Below are positions 17,122 through 26,132 of a stretch of DNA of 64,000 nt, piece by piece. The first letter of the stretch is position 1, and every line of letters begins with the position of its first letter. This DNA comes from Gemmatimonadaceae bacterium (lineage in GTDB: Bacteria > Gemmatimonadota > Gemmatimonadetes > Gemmatimonadales > Gemmatimonadaceae). Under the pieces are notes generated by a model, which was given only the letters and a program-made list of their open reading frames with translations, did not search any database and was not told where the DNA came from. The DNA is taken from the NCBI GenBank assembly GCA_036003045.1, contig DASYSS010000046.1, positions 32,531 to 96,530 on the forward strand. The letters are read 5' to 3'. The position numbers and the translations under genes were made by a program.

Positions 17122-17158
17122 TGGATTCTCCCTTGTGCCCCGAGTGCTCGGGGAGGGA
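17122..17158 (-). promoter_or_regulatory. Hairpin occluding the hsp20 ribosome-binding site (possible RNA thermometer)
   Basis: In the hsp20 transcript, CCCCGAG (17153-17147) pairs with CTCGGGG (17144-17138). After a CACA bulge, TCCCT (17158-17154) pairs with AGGGA (17133-17129). That second stem contains most of the Shine-Dalgarno sequence GGGAG. Masking of the ribosome-binding site upstream of a small heat shock gene is the design of RNA thermometers. This is drawn by hand, not calculated. Confidence 0.45.
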
Positions 17159-17334
17159 CGTGCGTGGGGAAAGTGCTCGACGCCGATTGCGCCGAGCGAT
17201 GGGCAGATCTGCTTCGCGCCGCAATCAGCATGCCCTGAGTAAGAAGCGTTGCGGCGTGATGGACCGCGTGAGGTGTTTGGCGCGAGCACTGCATTGACTA
17301 GCCGGCGGCGGGCGAACCTTACCCTGGATGGGCG

Positions 17335-17745
17335 GTGAAACCAAAGACAGCTCTCGTCATCGGCGCCGCGTGCGCGCTGCTGTTCGGGGCGATGCTCCTC
17401 ACGTCACCCGACGGAATCCTCCGCGGTCTCGGCCTCGAGCCGCACGGCGACGGAATTCTCGTTGCTCGGGATATGTCGATCCTCGTGTTCGGATTTGCCG
17501 TGCTGGACTGGTTGGGTCGAAATGCCGAAGGGAAGATGTTGCGCACGATACTGATCGCGAACCTGTTCGTACATGTTGCCGGGTTCGCGTTGCGCGGCGC
17601 CGGCATCGTGACGCATCAACTCCCCGGCGCGGCGTGGCCGAGCCTGGTGGCGCAGGCGGTGCTCGCGACGATTTTCGGTTTGGCGCTCCTCGCGACGCGG
17701 GCACGCGATCGTCGACGCAGCGACAAGTTGATTCGAGCCGCCTGA
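17335..17745 (+). CDS. Small four-helix membrane protein, unknown
   Basis: 136 residues, GTG start, four predicted membrane helices: TALVIGAACALLFGAMLL, ILVARDMSILVFGFAVLDWL, ILIANLFVHVAGFALRGAG and VAQAVLATIFGLALLAT. It ends in a basic tail. The pattern resembles small DUF4345-like or DoxX-like membrane proteins, but I cannot place it firmly. It stands 30 bases before the oxidase subunit I gene on the same strand and could be the first gene of the respiratory transcript. Confidence 0.6.
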   Translation: MKPKTALVIGAACALLFGAMLLTSPDGILRGLGLEPHGDGILVARDMSILVFGFAVLDWLGRNAEGKMLRTILIANLFVHVAGFALRGAGIVTHQLPGAAWPSLVAQAVLATIFGLALLATRARDRRRSDKLIRAA

Positions 17746-17774
17746 GCGATTGGCTCGGCTTGGGGGCACATGTG

Positions 17775-19772
17775 ATGCAGTCTCACATTGCCCGGAGTTT
17801 TCGCGCGGCGAACTCGAGCAATAGGCTAGACGTGCTGGCAAGCGACGGCGGCGTGAGCGGACTGCGCCCGGTGTCATCGGCAGCCGACGATATCGGCCGC
17901 GGCGACCCCGCGTTGAGCACCAGATTGACGGCGCTGTGGGAGACGCCCGACACGTGGGTCGCCCGGATCGCGACGGTCGATCACAAGACGCTCGGCAAAC
18001 GATACGTCTACACCGCGTTCGTTTTTTTTGTGCTCGGTGGCATCGAGGCACTGCTGATCCGTCTGCAGCTGGCGCGGCCGGACAACACGCTGATCTCGCC
18101 AAACGCGTACAACCAGCTGATGACGATGCACGGCGTGACGATGATGTTCCTCTTCATCCAGCCGGTGCTGTCGGGGTTCAGCTTCTACTTGACGCCGCTC
18201 ATGATCGGGGCGCGCGAGTTGGCGTTTCCCCGGCTGAATGCGTTTAGCTACTACGCGTTTCTGCTCGCCGGCGTCTTCATGTACGCGAGCTTCGCGATCG
18301 GCCAGGCGCCCAACGCCGGCTGGTTCAACTACACGCCGCTGGCCGACGCGGTTCACGACCCGGGACGGAACATCGATTTCTACGTTCTCGGGCTCCTGTT
18401 CCTCGGCACGTCGACGACGGCGGGTGCGTTCAACTCGATCGTCACCATTCTCAAGCTGCGCGCGCCCGGCATGTCGCTGTCGACCATGCCGCTCTTTCTC
18501 TGGAGCTCGTTGACGGTGTCGTTCGCCGTCGTGTTCTCGATGCCCGCCTTTACCGTCGCGCTCGGCTTCTTGGAGCTCGAGCGACAATGGCACTTCGCGT
18601 TCTTTGACGCGGCGCGCGGAGGCAGCGCGCTCCTCTGGCAGCATCTCTTCTGGGTCTTTGCGCATCCCTGGGTCTACATCGTGTTTCTGCCGGCGACCGG
18701 GATGTTGTCGATGGTCATTCCGACCTTCTGCCGCCGGCCCATCACCGGACACACGTACGTCGCACTGTCGACCGTGGCCACCGGGGCGATCGGCTTTGGC
18801 GTGTGGGTGCATCACATGTTCGCGACCGGGCTGCCTCAGCTCGAGATGAGCTTCTTCGGCGGTGCGAGCATGCTCATCTCGATTCCGAGCGCGGTCACGA
18901 TCTTCGCGTGGCTGGCGACGATGTGGTACGGACGCGTCGTTCTCGCGACTCCGATGCTTTTCGCGCTGGCGTTCATCGTCCAGTTCGTCATCGGCGGCGT
19001 GAGCGGCGTGATGACCGCCGCGATTCCGTTCGATTGGCAGGCGACGGACACCTACTTCATCGTCGCGCACATTCACTACGTGTTGCTCGGCGGAAGCGTC
19101 TTTGGGTTGTTCGCCGGAGCGTACTACTGGGCGCCGAAAGCGTACGGCCACATGCCCAACGAGGCGGTGAGCAAACTCGCGTTCTGGCTCATGTTCGTCG
19201 GATTCAACGTCGGGTTTTTTCCGATGCACATGAGCGGGCTGCTCGGAATGCCGCGGCGTGTCTACACGTACGCGGCGTCGAGCGGTCTCGCGGGACTCAA
19301 CCTCATCTCGACCGTCGGTGCCTATTTGCTGGCGATCGGGATCGCGATCGGGCTTTGGAGTTTGTATCGCTGCCGCTCGCATGGGCCGGCGGCCGGCGCG
19401 AATCCGTGGGGAGCGGCGTCGTTGGAATGGCTCACCACGTCGCCGCCGCGGCCGTTCAACTTCGCTCACGTTCCTCTGGTCGACTCGCGCCATCCGCTTT
19501 GGGACGGTGCGTACTCCGTAGGCCCGTCACTCGACGGCGCGCGCCTTTCGCCGCTGACGACGGCAGTAGACGGCGAGCCGGTGGCTCCGATCGCGCTCCC
19601 AGAAGACAACGTGTGGAGCGTGGCGATCGCCGTCGCGATGCTGGTCGCGTTCGCCGCGTTGCTGGCGCGTATCGACGTGCTTGCGGCCGCCGGCTTCGTG
19701 ACGACGCTGTTGTGCCTTGCCCGCTGGATGTGGCCGGCGAGCGCCCACACCCCGGCAGCCGCGGAAGCATGA
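17775..19772 (+). CDS. ctaD: Cytochrome c oxidase subunit I (haem-copper oxidase)
   Basis: 665 residues with at least 12 membrane helices. Haem and copper ligands are visible: His in TMHGVTMMFLF (low-spin haem, helix II), His in FAHPWVYIVF and the pair in WVHHMF (CuB), and the two in AHIHYVLLGGS (helix X). The position of the proton-channel Glu in HPEVY is Trp (HPWVY), and the YS alternative is absent, so a canonical A1-type D-channel is missing. The C-terminal extension of about 130 residues adds two helices. ATG 17775 follows GGGGG; the N-terminal 50 residues are not conserved, so the start is uncertain. It overlaps coxIII by ATGA. Confidence 0.92.
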   Translation: MQSHIARSFRAANSSNRLDVLASDGGVSGLRPVSSAADDIGRGDPALSTRLTALWETPDTWVARIATVDHKTLGKRYVYTAFVFFVLGGIEALLIRLQLARPDNTLISPNAYNQLMTMHGVTMMFLFIQPVLSGFSFYLTPLMIGARELAFPRLNAFSYYAFLLAGVFMYASFAIGQAPNAGWFNYTPLADAVHDPGRNIDFYVLGLLFLGTSTTAGAFNSIVTILKLRAPGMSLSTMPLFLWSSLTVSFAVVFSMPAFTVALGFLELERQWHFAFFDAARGGSALLWQHLFWVFAHPWVYIVFLPATGMLSMVIPTFCRRPITGHTYVALSTVATGAIGFGVWVHHMFATGLPQLEMSFFGGASMLISIPSAVTIFAWLATMWYGRVVLATPMLFALAFIVQFVIGGVSGVMTAAIPFDWQATDTYFIVAHIHYVLLGGSVFGLFAGAYYWAPKAYGHMPNEAVSKLAFWLMFVGFNVGFFPMHMSGLLGMPRRVYTYAASSGLAGLNLISTVGAYLLAIGIAIGLWSLYRCRSHGPAAGANPWGAASLEWLTTSPPRPFNFAHVPLVDSRHPLWDGAYSVGPSLDGARLSPLTTAVDGEPVAPIALPEDNVWSVAIAVAMLVAFAALLARIDVLAAAGFVTTLLCLARWMWPASAHTPAAAEA

Positions 19773-20374
19773 CGAGCGTCGCATGGACGAACGGTTCGAC
19801 TTCGGGGCGGCGCGGAAGCGCGGAGGTCGGCCGGTGGGGGATGACCCTCTTCCTCATCAACGAAGGGACCCTCTTCGCCTGTCTGGTCAGCAGCTACTTC
19901 TATCTCGCCCTACGAAATCCCGCGTGGCCGCCCGCTGGGGTCGAGAAGCCGTCGCTTCCCATTCCGGCGGTAATGACGGCATTGCTGCTCTCGAGCAGTG
20001 GGGTGCTGGTGATCGCGGAGCGTGGATTCGCGGCGAGACGGCGGCTGCGCTACCGGGTCGGAGTTCTGCTCACCATCGCGCTCGGTACGGCTTTTCTCGT
20101 GCTCCAGGGCGTGGAGTACGCCGACAAACTCGAGCGCCTGCGCCCCTCGCAGAACTCGTACGCCTCGCTCTTCTACACGATTACCGGATTGCACGGCGTG
20201 CACGTGGCATTTGGTCTTCTGTTCCTGTTGTGGGCGCTGCTGCGAGAGGTGCGAAACACCGCTCACCCGCCGAAGTCGCTCGCCATCAGCAACGCCTCGT
20301 GGTACTGGCATTTCGTGGATGGCGTTTGGCTGGTGATCGTGACGTCGCTGTATCTCTCGCCGCGCTGGTCGTGA
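19769..20374 (+). CDS. ctaE: Cytochrome c oxidase subunit III
   Basis: 201 residues with five membrane helices, the short form seen in caa3-type and quinol oxidases. Conserved features are MTLFLINEGTLFACLVSSYFY near the start and FYTITGLHGVHVAFGL plus SWYWHFVDGVWLVI at the end. Subunit III stabilises proton uptake in subunit I. It starts inside the subunit I stop codon (ATGA overlap) and ends one base before the next start, so expression is tightly coupled. Confidence 0.92.
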   Translation: MTSVAWTNGSTSGRRGSAEVGRWGMTLFLINEGTLFACLVSSYFYLALRNPAWPPAGVEKPSLPIPAVMTALLLSSSGVLVIAERGFAARRRLRYRVGVLLTIALGTAFLVLQGVEYADKLERLRPSQNSYASLFYTITGLHGVHVAFGLLFLLWALLREVRNTAHPPKSLAISNASWYWHFVDGVWLVIVTSLYLSPRWS

Positions 20375-20375
20375 C

Positions 20376-21566
20376 ATGACAATGCTCTTGGAGGTCGCGC
20401 GCTGGCCTGGCTGGTTTGACGACGGTGCGCCCACGGTTGCCGCCGCGGCTCTCGGCGTTGCGTACGCGATCGCGGCGGGGGCGATGCGCCCTCGACGCGC
20501 GTGCGCCGTGACCAAAACTCAGCTGGCGTGCTTCTCCGCCGGTTTTCTCGTTCTCGCCGTCGCGCTCGTGTCTCCGCTCGAGCCGTTGAGCGAACGCCTG
20601 TTTGCCGCCCACATGATCCAGCACCTGCTGTTGGCGACGGTTGCGCCGCCTCTCCTCGTTCTCGGCGCGCCGACCGCCCGAGCGATTCGCCTCGCGGCGC
20701 CGACGATGGATCGGTGGCTGGGTGTTTTCGCCGAGAGAACGGGGCTCGGTCGCGCGTGGCGGTTTGCGTCTCTGCCTGTCGTCGCGTGCGGTCTACACGC
20801 TCTCGCCATCTGGGCATGGCACGCTCCCGCGCTTTACGAGCGTTCGCTGCGGAATGACGCCGTCCACGCCGTCCAACACGTGAGCTTGGTTGGGACGGGC
20901 GTGTGCCTGTGGTGGAGCATCCTTCGCCCCCGGAAGGCGGGGCTCGATGCCCGCCGCACGGCCTTCGCCCTGGGAATCATCACGATCTTTGCGACCGCGT
21001 TGCAAACCGGCGCGCTCGGCGCGCTCTTCGCGTTGTCGCGCCACGTCATCTATCCGTCGCAATCGACGGCGGCCGCCACGTGGGGTGTGACGCCGCTCGA
21101 GGATCAGCGGCTTGCCGGAATGCTGATGTGGATTCCCGGCGGAATCGTATATGTGATCATGATGAGTGTCCTGTTCGTCGCATGGCTGGACGGGCCGGCG
21201 CGCCGTGCGAGGACGGCGCTGACGGTCGCCTCCGGAGCGATCGGGCTGATGAGTTGCGGCCGCGCGGAAGCGCGAACCGTGCCTGGTGGCGACGCGGCGC
21301 GCGGCCGTGCGGCGATCGTGGCGGCGGGTTGTGGCGCGTGTCATGTCATCCCTGGAATTCAAGGCGCCGCCGGGCAGGTCGGCCCGCCGCTGAAAGGCGT
21401 GGGCGACCGTTCGATCGTCGGCGGCGTGCTGCCGAACACTCCGGACAATCTGATCGCGTGGCTCGAGGATCCGCCTGCGTACGCGCCGCGCACGACCATG
21501 CCGAACCTCGGTCTCTCAGCGGCAGCCGCTCGCGACATCGCCGCGTACCTGTACTCGAAGAGGTGA
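20376..21566 (+). CDS. CtaG-type oxidase assembly factor fused to cytochrome c
   Basis: 396 residues. The first 290 are a polytopic caa3-type CtaG domain (seven or so helices) with its conserved His residues: AAHMIQHLLLATVAPPLLVLG, IWAWHAPALYE, AVQHVSLVGTG. CtaG proteins of this family help metallate oxidase subunits. The last 95 residues form a cytochrome c domain with CGACH as haem-binding motif and Met in TTMPNLG as likely distal ligand. A membrane segment (TALTVASGAIGLMSCG) links the parts. The fusion suggests the assembly factor also carries electrons or senses redox state, which is inference. It lies between subunits III and II. Confidence 0.85.
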   Translation: MTMLLEVARWPGWFDDGAPTVAAAALGVAYAIAAGAMRPRRACAVTKTQLACFSAGFLVLAVALVSPLEPLSERLFAAHMIQHLLLATVAPPLLVLGAPTARAIRLAAPTMDRWLGVFAERTGLGRAWRFASLPVVACGLHALAIWAWHAPALYERSLRNDAVHAVQHVSLVGTGVCLWWSILRPRKAGLDARRTAFALGIITIFATALQTGALGALFALSRHVIYPSQSTAAATWGVTPLEDQRLAGMLMWIPGGIVYVIMMSVLFVAWLDGPARRARTALTVASGAIGLMSCGRAEARTVPGGDAARGRAAIVAAGCGACHVIPGIQGAAGQVGPPLKGVGDRSIVGGVLPNTPDNLIAWLEDPPAYAPRTTMPNLGLSAAAARDIAAYLYSKR

Positions 21567-21626
21567 CCGACGCTTCGACGCTCGCGAGTTGGACGGCTCG
21601 TTCTGCCGTGCGCGGCGATCGCCGCG

Positions 21627-22589
21627 TTGCTCTACGGGGCGGGCTGCGCGACGCCGCTCAGCACGTTCTCGCACGCCAGCGACGCGGCCGAGCGAACGGC
21701 GACCCTCTCGTGGCTCATGGTGGCGGTGTCGACCGCGATCTTCATCCTCGTTTGCGTCGTGATGGTCGCGGCGATCGCGCGCGGAAAGGGCAGCGAGCGA
21801 GGGATCGTGGGTCTCGAAGAGCGCGGACGCGGCTGGCTCCTCTGGGGTGGACTCGTGCTCCCCGTCGTCGTGCTCTCTCTCGTGTCGGTCATCGCCGTGC
21901 GCGTCATGCGTCAGCGAATTCCCGCAGAGAACGCGGTCACCATCCTCGTGACCGGCCATCAGTGGTGGTGGCAGTTGGACTACGACCTGGGCTCCGCTCA
22001 AACGCGTTTTCGTACGGCCAACGAGCTCCACGTTCCCGTCGGCCGCCCGGTCCTCCTGAAGCTGACGACGAGCGACGTGATTCACAGTTTCTGGGTTCCG
22101 TCGCTCGCCGGGAAGATGGATCTCCTCCCTGGCGACACGAACGAGCTGAGGGTCGAGGCACGCCGAGCCGGAACGTTCACCGGCGCGTGCGCGGAGTACT
22201 GCGGCGCGCAGCACGCGCACATGGCGATCACGGTGGTCGCTGAAGATTCGGCATCGTTCGCTCGTTGGGTAACGGCCGAGGCCGCGCCAAGTGTTTCGAG
22301 TCTGGACTCGACCGCCGCGGCGGGCCAGCAGCTGTTCACGAAGGGTGTGTGTGCGACGTGTCATACGGTTCGCGGCACCGACGCGCGTGGGCCGGTCGGC
22401 CCCGATCTCACGCACGTTGGAAGTCGACTGACGATCGCCGCCGGCTCGCTGACGAACTCCTTCGGCGCGATCGAGGGATGGATCGCCGATCCGCAGGCCA
22501 TCAAGCCCGGGGCGGCGATGCCGACGCTCAACGCGTACAGCGGGCCCGAGTTGCGCGCGCTCGCGGCCTACGTGGCGAATCTTCGTTGA
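21627..22589 (+). CDS. ctaC: Cytochrome c oxidase subunit II with C-terminal cytochrome c (caa3-type)
   Basis: Two membrane helices, then the cupredoxin domain with the CuA site: His in HSFWVPSLAGKMD and CAEYCGAQHAHM (Cys-x3-Cys-x3-His-x2-Met), plus the aromatic electron-entry patch GHQWWWQLDY. A fused cytochrome c follows (CATCH; Met in GAAMPTL), so electrons enter through this haem as in caa3 oxidases. TTG at 21627 is the only conventional start, yet in-frame upstream codons from about 21573 encode a basic, hydrophobic lipoprotein-like leader ending YGAGC. Translation may begin at a rare codon upstream. Only one TGA separates this frame from the CtaG fusion gene. Confidence 0.9.
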   Translation: MLYGAGCATPLSTFSHASDAAERTATLSWLMVAVSTAIFILVCVVMVAAIARGKGSERGIVGLEERGRGWLLWGGLVLPVVVLSLVSVIAVRVMRQRIPAENAVTILVTGHQWWWQLDYDLGSAQTRFRTANELHVPVGRPVLLKLTTSDVIHSFWVPSLAGKMDLLPGDTNELRVEARRAGTFTGACAEYCGAQHAHMAITVVAEDSASFARWVTAEAAPSVSSLDSTAAAGQQLFTKGVCATCHTVRGTDARGPVGPDLTHVGSRLTIAAGSLTNSFGAIEGWIADPQAIKPGAAMPTLNAYSGPELRALAAYVANLR

Positions 22590-22644
22590 CGACGAACGCG
22601 AGGGATCGATTCATGCAACGCCGGTGCAGGTCAAAATCGGAACG

Positions 22645-23304
22645 ATGCCAGCGCTTTTTCCGTGGTGGACGAACTCCCTCGCGCGAGCATCGTTGCTCGT
22701 GGCTGCGCTGCTCGTGGTGGGACTTCCGGTGGCGCTGATGGCGTGGGTGCGCACGCCATTCGCGACCGGTGAGGGGGGGATGGTTGCCCAGCCGGTGCCC
22801 TTCGACCATCGCGTACACGCGCACTCGCTTCGCGTCGACTGCCGGTTTTGCCACGCGTCGGTCGAGCTCGCGGCGACGGCCGGTGTTCCTCCGACGACGG
22901 CGTGCGTCGGCTGCCACACCAAAGCGCTCCAGGAGTCTCCGACGTTCGCGCCCGTGCGAGCGAGTCTCGCGTCGGGCCGGCCGATCCCGTGGCGGCGCGT
23001 GAACGCGTTGCCGGACTTCGTGTACTTCGACCATTCGATCCACGTCGCCAAGGGCGTCGGATGCGAGTCGTGTCATGGACGCGTCGACGAAATGGCGCAG
23101 GTGTCGCAAGCGACGCCGTTGTCGATGGGATGGTGCGTCAGCTGCCATCGGAATCCGGTGGCGAGCCTGCGGCCGCGCGACGAAATCACGACGATGGGCT
23201 GGCTCGAAACGCACACCGCGCGATCTCGCGACTCGATCGGCGCGCGCCTGATGCACACGAACGGCGTATTGAGCCTCACGAGTTGTTCCACGTGCCACCG
23301 ATGA
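22645..23304 (+). CDS. actA: Alternative complex III subunit ActA, pentahaem cytochrome c
   Basis: 219 residues: one N-terminal membrane helix, then five CxxCH haem motifs (CRFCH, CVGCH, CESCH, CVSCH, CSTCH), the number found in ActA. It forms the haem wire of alternative complex III, which oxidises menaquinol and reduces cytochrome c in place of a bc1 complex. GTG at 22624 is an alternative start adding seven residues; MPALFPWWTN is the more natural N-terminus. The stop overlaps actB by ATGA. Confidence 0.9.
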   Translation: MPALFPWWTNSLARASLLVAALLVVGLPVALMAWVRTPFATGEGGMVAQPVPFDHRVHAHSLRVDCRFCHASVELAATAGVPPTTACVGCHTKALQESPTFAPVRASLASGRPIPWRRVNALPDFVYFDHSIHVAKGVGCESCHGRVDEMAQVSQATPLSMGWCVSCHRNPVASLRPRDEITTMGWLETHTARSRDSIGARLMHTNGVLSLTSCSTCHR

Positions 23305-26132
23305 ACGACAGGGAGCGCGATGCGGGCCTCGACCGCCGCGAGTTTCTTCGGCTCGCCGGTGCAAGCATCGCGCTCGCCGGACTCGACGGATGCACTCGCA
23401 TGCCGGCGGAAAACATTCTGCCGTACGTCGACAATCGTCCCGAGCTCACGCCGGGCGTCGGTCAGCACTACGCGACCGCGATGTGTCTCGACGGAATCGC
23501 GACGGGGCTGATCGTCGAGAGCCACGAGGGACGGCCCACGAAGATCGAAGGCAATCCCGATCATCCCGCGAGCCTCGGCGCCAGCGGCCCGATCGAGCAG
23601 GCGTCGATTCTCCAACTGTACGATCCGGATCGCGCGAAGTTCGCCCGCATCGGAGAGAAACGGTCGAGCTGGAAGGAGATTCAAGCCGAACTGTCGCCGT
23701 CGAGCCTGGGAGCGCGGGTCGGATCTCGAGGGGAGCGACTGAGAATTCTCATCGAGCCCACGTCGTCGCCGCTCGAGGAAGAATTGCTGGCGAAGGTGTT
23801 GGAGCGGTATCCGGGCGCGACGGTTCACATGTATGCGCCGATGGTCGCGGAGCGCGCGACCTCGCCGCTCGTCCCGCACCACGACGTCTCTCGCGCCGAC
23901 GTGATTCTTGCCGTCGACGCCGACTTCCTGGCCAGCGGTCCGTTTCACCTTCGATACGCTCGCCAGTTCGCCGACAATCGCCGCCTGAAGGCTCCGACCG
24001 ACGCGATGAACCGCCTGTACGCGATCGAGTCGGATTTCACGCCGACGGGCTCGGCGGCCGACCACCGATTCGCCGTGCGACCACGAGACCGCGCGATGGT
24101 GCTGAGCGCTCTGATCGCTCAGGTCGCGAACTCGAGTGGGCCGAGCGCACCAGCGTGGATTGAGGGGGTCGCAAGAGACCTGAAAAGCCGGCCCGGTCGC
24201 AGCGTTGTCATCGGAGGCTCGCGTCTGTCGGCCGAAGAACGGAGCATCGTCGATCAGTTGAATGGCGCCGTTGGCGCGACCGGGGCAGGGGGTCTCGCGT
24301 GGCACGCTCCGAACCCGTTGATCGGCCGGTCGGTGCCGATCCGGTCCTTCGCCGAGCTGCTCGCCGAGCTGCACGCGAAGGTGGTCGACACGCTCATCGT
24401 GGTTGGAGGGAATCCGATTTACGCTTCGCCCGCCGCTCTCGCTCTCGCGTCGCTCATACGAAGCGTGCCCAACGTCGGCTACGTGGGGCTCTACGAGAAC
24501 GAGACCGCGCGGGTCGCACGCTGGTTCGTTCCGCAATCCCACTATCTGGAGTCGTGGGGCGACGCGCGAGCGTACGACGGCACGCTTTCGATCGTGCAGC
24601 CGCTCGTCAGTCCTCTCTACGAATCGATCACGCCGCCGGAGCTGTACGCCGTGATCGCCGGTGTTGAAGAGAACGGTGGTGCGTACGCCCTTCTTCGCTC
24701 CTCGGTGAACACCCGCGTCTCGACTGGCGCCGATGCGGCGTGGACGTCCGCGCTGCGTCGCGGTGTGGTTGCCGACACGGCCTTCCCACCTGCCGCGGCA
24801 TCGGCGGTGCCAGGCCCGGCCGTCGCGGCGACGGTTTTGCCGCCCACGGCGGAGAGCGGGGCCGGGGCCGGCATCGACGTTGTCTACTCGGCCGATCCGA
24901 AGGTGCACGACGGCTCGTTCTCGAACAACGCATGGCTTCAAGAGCTGCCGTCGCCGCTCACGCAGCTCGCGTGGGGCAACGCGGCGCTGATCAGTCCGAC
25001 GACCGCGAGACGTGCGCGGCTCGAGAGCGGTGATGTCGTCACGCTGTCGGCGAAAGGCCGCTCGCTGACGATTCCGGTGCTCGTCGTACCTGGCCACGCG
25101 GACGACGCGGCCACGCTGCACTTCGGCTACGGACGCGCAGGCGGCGAATCGGTCGCACGAGGCGTCGGCTCGAATGTGTATCAACTGTGGCCGACGTTCG
25201 ATACGTGGGTCGAGCATGGCGCGACGATTGCGCCGACCGGGACCGCCACCCCGTTGGTGATTGCGCAAACGCACGAGACGCTCGCGGCGAGCCGTCCGGT
25301 CCGAGCGGCGACGCTCGACGACTACCGAAAGGCGCCCGCGACCGTCGGCCTGCGGCCGGAGCGGGTCCTCTCGTTGTATCCGGAACCTCCGGAACGGCTG
25401 CTCGCCAACGGCACGAACCAGTGGGCGATGACGATCGACCTCGGGACGTGCATCGGATGCAACGCGTGCGTCATCGCCTGCCAGTCGGAGAACAACATTC
25501 CCGTCGTCGGCCCGGGCGACGCGCGCAACGGCCGAATCATGCACTGGATGCGGATCGACCGGTACTTCGAGGAACGAGAAAACGAGGTCGCCGCGCTCCT
25601 CCAGCCGATGCTCTGCCAACATTGTGAAAAAGCGCCGTGCGAGTACGTGTGCCCCGTCGAGGCGACGGTTCACAGCGCCGACGGGCTGAACGAGATGGTG
25701 TACAACCGCTGCGTCGGGACGCGCTTCTGCTCCAACAACTGTCCGTACAAGGTGCGCCATTTCAACTGGTTCGACTACAACGCGCGCCTCTCGGAAACGG
25801 AGTTGATGTCGAAGAACCCGAACGTCACGGTCCGCGAACGCGGCGTGATGGAGAAGTGCACGTTCTGCGTGCAACGAATTCGCGAGGCCGAGATCGGCGC
25901 GGGGCGCGAGGGTCGTCAGCTTCGCGGGTCGGAAGTGCGGACGGCGTGTCAACAAGCGTGCCCCACCAACGCCATCGTTTTCGGTTCACTCACGGAAGAC
26001 GGCTCGGCGGTCGTGCGTACGCGGAACGCGGCGCGCGCCTACACGGCGCTGCACGAGCTTGGCACGCAGCCCCGGGTGAGCTACCTGGCGCGCATTCGCA
26101 ATCAGAACGCCGACCTGCCGCGCGAAGGATGA
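23301..26132 (+). CDS. actB: Alternative complex III subunit ActB, iron-sulfur/molybdopterin-oxidoreductase-like
   Basis: 943 residues. A Tat-like N-terminus (DRREFLRLAGASIALAG, then a Cys usable as lipobox) precedes a molybdopterin-oxidoreductase-like domain of about 650 residues that in this complex holds no cofactor. From about residue 715 an FdxG-like domain carries four clusters: CIGCNACVIAC, CQHCEKAPCEYVC, CVGTRFCSNNCPYK and CTFCVQRI with ACQQACPTNA. It passes electrons from the quinol site to the haem subunits. Both neighbours overlap by ATGA. Confidence 0.92.
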   Translation: MNDRERDAGLDRREFLRLAGASIALAGLDGCTRMPAENILPYVDNRPELTPGVGQHYATAMCLDGIATGLIVESHEGRPTKIEGNPDHPASLGASGPIEQASILQLYDPDRAKFARIGEKRSSWKEIQAELSPSSLGARVGSRGERLRILIEPTSSPLEEELLAKVLERYPGATVHMYAPMVAERATSPLVPHHDVSRADVILAVDADFLASGPFHLRYARQFADNRRLKAPTDAMNRLYAIESDFTPTGSAADHRFAVRPRDRAMVLSALIAQVANSSGPSAPAWIEGVARDLKSRPGRSVVIGGSRLSAEERSIVDQLNGAVGATGAGGLAWHAPNPLIGRSVPIRSFAELLAELHAKVVDTLIVVGGNPIYASPAALALASLIRSVPNVGYVGLYENETARVARWFVPQSHYLESWGDARAYDGTLSIVQPLVSPLYESITPPELYAVIAGVEENGGAYALLRSSVNTRVSTGADAAWTSALRRGVVADTAFPPAAASAVPGPAVAATVLPPTAESGAGAGIDVVYSADPKVHDGSFSNNAWLQELPSPLTQLAWGNAALISPTTARRARLESGDVVTLSAKGRSLTIPVLVVPGHADDAATLHFGYGRAGGESVARGVGSNVYQLWPTFDTWVEHGATIAPTGTATPLVIAQTHETLAASRPVRAATLDDYRKAPATVGLRPERVLSLYPEPPERLLANGTNQWAMTIDLGTCIGCNACVIACQSENNIPVVGPGDARNGRIMHWMRIDRYFEERENEVAALLQPMLCQHCEKAPCEYVCPVEATVHSADGLNEMVYNRCVGTRFCSNNCPYKVRHFNWFDYNARLSETELMSKNPNVTVRERGVMEKCTFCVQRIREAEIGAGREGRQLRGSEVRTACQQACPTNAIVFGSLTEDGSAVVRTRNAARAYTALHELGTQPRVSYLARIRNQNADLPREG

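Noticed and set aside
22613..22738. Short frame starting at ATG 22613 with GAGGG upstream
   Set aside because: It overlaps actA in another frame and encodes a Cys/Arg/Trp-rich peptide without family resemblance; the pentahaem frame is clearly coding.
23073..25955. A 960-codon open frame on the minus strand opposite actB
   Set aside because: High GC leaves antisense frames free of stops. Its translation is Arg/His/Asp-rich without motifs, while actB on the plus strand has all expected cluster ligands.
23301..26132. A molybdenum enzyme such as formate dehydrogenase or polysulfide reductase
   Set aside because: The neighbours are exactly actA and actC-F, and the molybdopterin-like part lacks recognisable cofactor ligands, as in ActB.
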